From: Pisolithus tinctorius
Taxonomy: Eukaryota; Basidiomycota; Agaricomycetes; Boletales; Pisolithaceae
NCBI GenBank assembly: GCA_024663395.1
Contig: JANFAH010000020.1
Coordinates: 682,001-746,000, forward strand
Length of the DNA stretch: 64,000 nucleotides
Direction of reading: 5' to 3'
The notes under the pieces were generated by a model. It was not told the origin of the DNA, made no database searches, and saw nothing but the letters and a program-made list of their open reading frames with translations. A program made the translations under genes and the position numbers. Below are positions 63,149 through 64,000 of this stretch, one piece after another (position 1 is the stretch's first letter; every line of letters begins with the position of its first letter).

Positions 63149-64000
63149 AGTTTTTGTTAACTTTGCTGAGAGGACGAAAGGGTGGGAGATGCGATCGCAT
63201 ATGCTCTCATTGCCCCACAGACCCCCAACGCCCTAGCCCCCTTTGACACCTGACTCATGCCCTTCAATTCTGGAGTTAATACTTCCCTATCTGGAAACAC
63301 CATCCATCTGTCATGCCATCTTTGGATCTAGAGATGTCTCCACTGAGATCTAACTTGCATCGCCACCCCCTAATGTGATATCAGTGCACTTACTCAGTTT
63401 CTGATTCTATTTGACTCATTTTGTGATATTTTGACTATCCCTGACTTGTTCATTGCCAATACTTACCAATCTTCTTTGCTTGCTTACTTTTCATTTCTCG
63501 CTTACTCATCATGATTACTCAGTCCTTACTCATTACTTACCAAGTGTTTGTGCCTTGTTTGTCACAAGCTATGCTCCCCCCACAGTATATAAACCCCCAT
63601 GTACTTAGCTACCAAGAAGCAATCAGAAGCAGTCCAGCAGTCAGTTCAGTGCCTATCTCGTCATTGACAGTTGAGGCTCATTTGGGAGAGTCTATCTGTC
63701 TTCATTCGTATCATTGGTAGTTGAGGCTCCATCAATGGTCTATCTACCTTCATTCATTCATCTGAAGTATCATCTGTGCTCTGTCAGCACACCTGCTTAG
63801 TCATCCATCCACTCCTGCATAACTTGTCATTGACTTGTGCCAGGAGCACATCCAAAAGATCATCATGCCAGAGTACTTTCAGCTGAATACCTTCACTCTA
63901 TTCAGCATCCCCCATCTAGACATCACTTGCTTATCTACTCCTGTGTAACTCGTCGACAACTTGTGCCAGGAGCACTCTACTTGAAGTCCCTCCCCCCACA

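Larger units (their letters stand above)
61548..64000 (+). mobile_element. Element X, copy B, interrupted by a solo LTR, runs off the window
   Basis: It starts TGTCACACACCAAAGGTGT as in copy A (43638). Similarity to copy A continues to the end of the window apart from 61781-62493, and includes the conserved ORF and a diverged R1 segment (ACTTACCAAT words, AGTATATAAACCCCC near 63,585, GTTGAGGCT repeats near 63,670 and 63,720). It keeps more CG than copy A, so it is the younger or better protected copy. Confidence 0.6.

Noticed and set aside
1..64000. CRISPR arrays, tRNA or rRNA genes, bacterial-type operons.
   Set aside because: No spaced direct repeats of that kind, no cloverleaf or rRNA-like stretch was seen, and the gene content is eukaryotic.

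Overview
The window looks like a repeat-dense stretch of a filamentous basidiomycete (Agaricomycete-type) genome. Three things point there: introns of about 48-75 bases with GT...AG ends and CTAAC/CTGAC branch points, chromodomain Ty3 elements and DIRS tyrosine-recombinase retroelements of the fungal kind, and several gene families known mainly from mushrooms and relatives. No species is named. Almost all of the 64 kb is transposable elements nested in one another. Only a few loci look like host genes, and some of those are broken.

Layout. 1-4187: the 3' part of an intact Ty1/Copia element with its 3' LTR, cutting into a palindromic foldback element (FB1, 4188-5010). 5262-6241: remnant of a CACTA (Tnp2-like) transposase. 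6477-8950: two tandem minus-strand host-like genes, one a nine-exon helical protein, the other with a one-base frameshift. 9491-14112: a DIRS element on the minus strand with two in-frame TGA codons. 14817-28737: an old Ty3 element bounded by decayed LTRs that share a GTTGA target duplication. It has since been filled by an LTR fragment, a second Ty3 element (gypsy-3, minus, with a Zn2Cys6-type gene antisense at its 3' end), a LINE fragment, a 1.57-kb TA-flanked palindrome (FB2) and a dead DIRS copy. 28738-35747: CpG-poor minus-strand relics, including a nucleotidyltransferase-like family remnant, the R1 repeat and FB3. 35743-41606: Ty3 chromovirus gypsy-2 (TSD TCAAC), which interrupts a minus-strand ORF that continues at 41607. 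42506-50436: Helitron N-terminal remnant, element X, a solo LTR (TSD GAAGG) inside a host-type ORF, a proline-rich repeat protein and a decayed Zn2Cys6 gene. 50503-61371: an old minus-strand Copia element split by the young Ty3 element gypsy-1 (51064-58622, TSD ATCAG). 61548-64000: a second copy of element X, split by another solo LTR (TSD ATTCC).

Gypsy-1 is the best preserved element: 527-bp LTRs, gag, a canonical -1 frameshift signal at the gag/pol junction, pol with chromodomain, and an intact antisense two-exon gene for a Zn2Cys6-type coiled-coil protein. The same antisense gene type sits at the same place in gypsy-3.

A second theme is CpG decay. Young insertions are CpG-rich, while the DNA between them has almost no CG. 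Many stop codons are TGA where the family or a paralog has CGA, and 8 of the 9 differences between the gypsy-1 LTRs are transitions at CpG sites. This suggests cytosine methylation with deamination, or a RIP-like process, acting on repeats.
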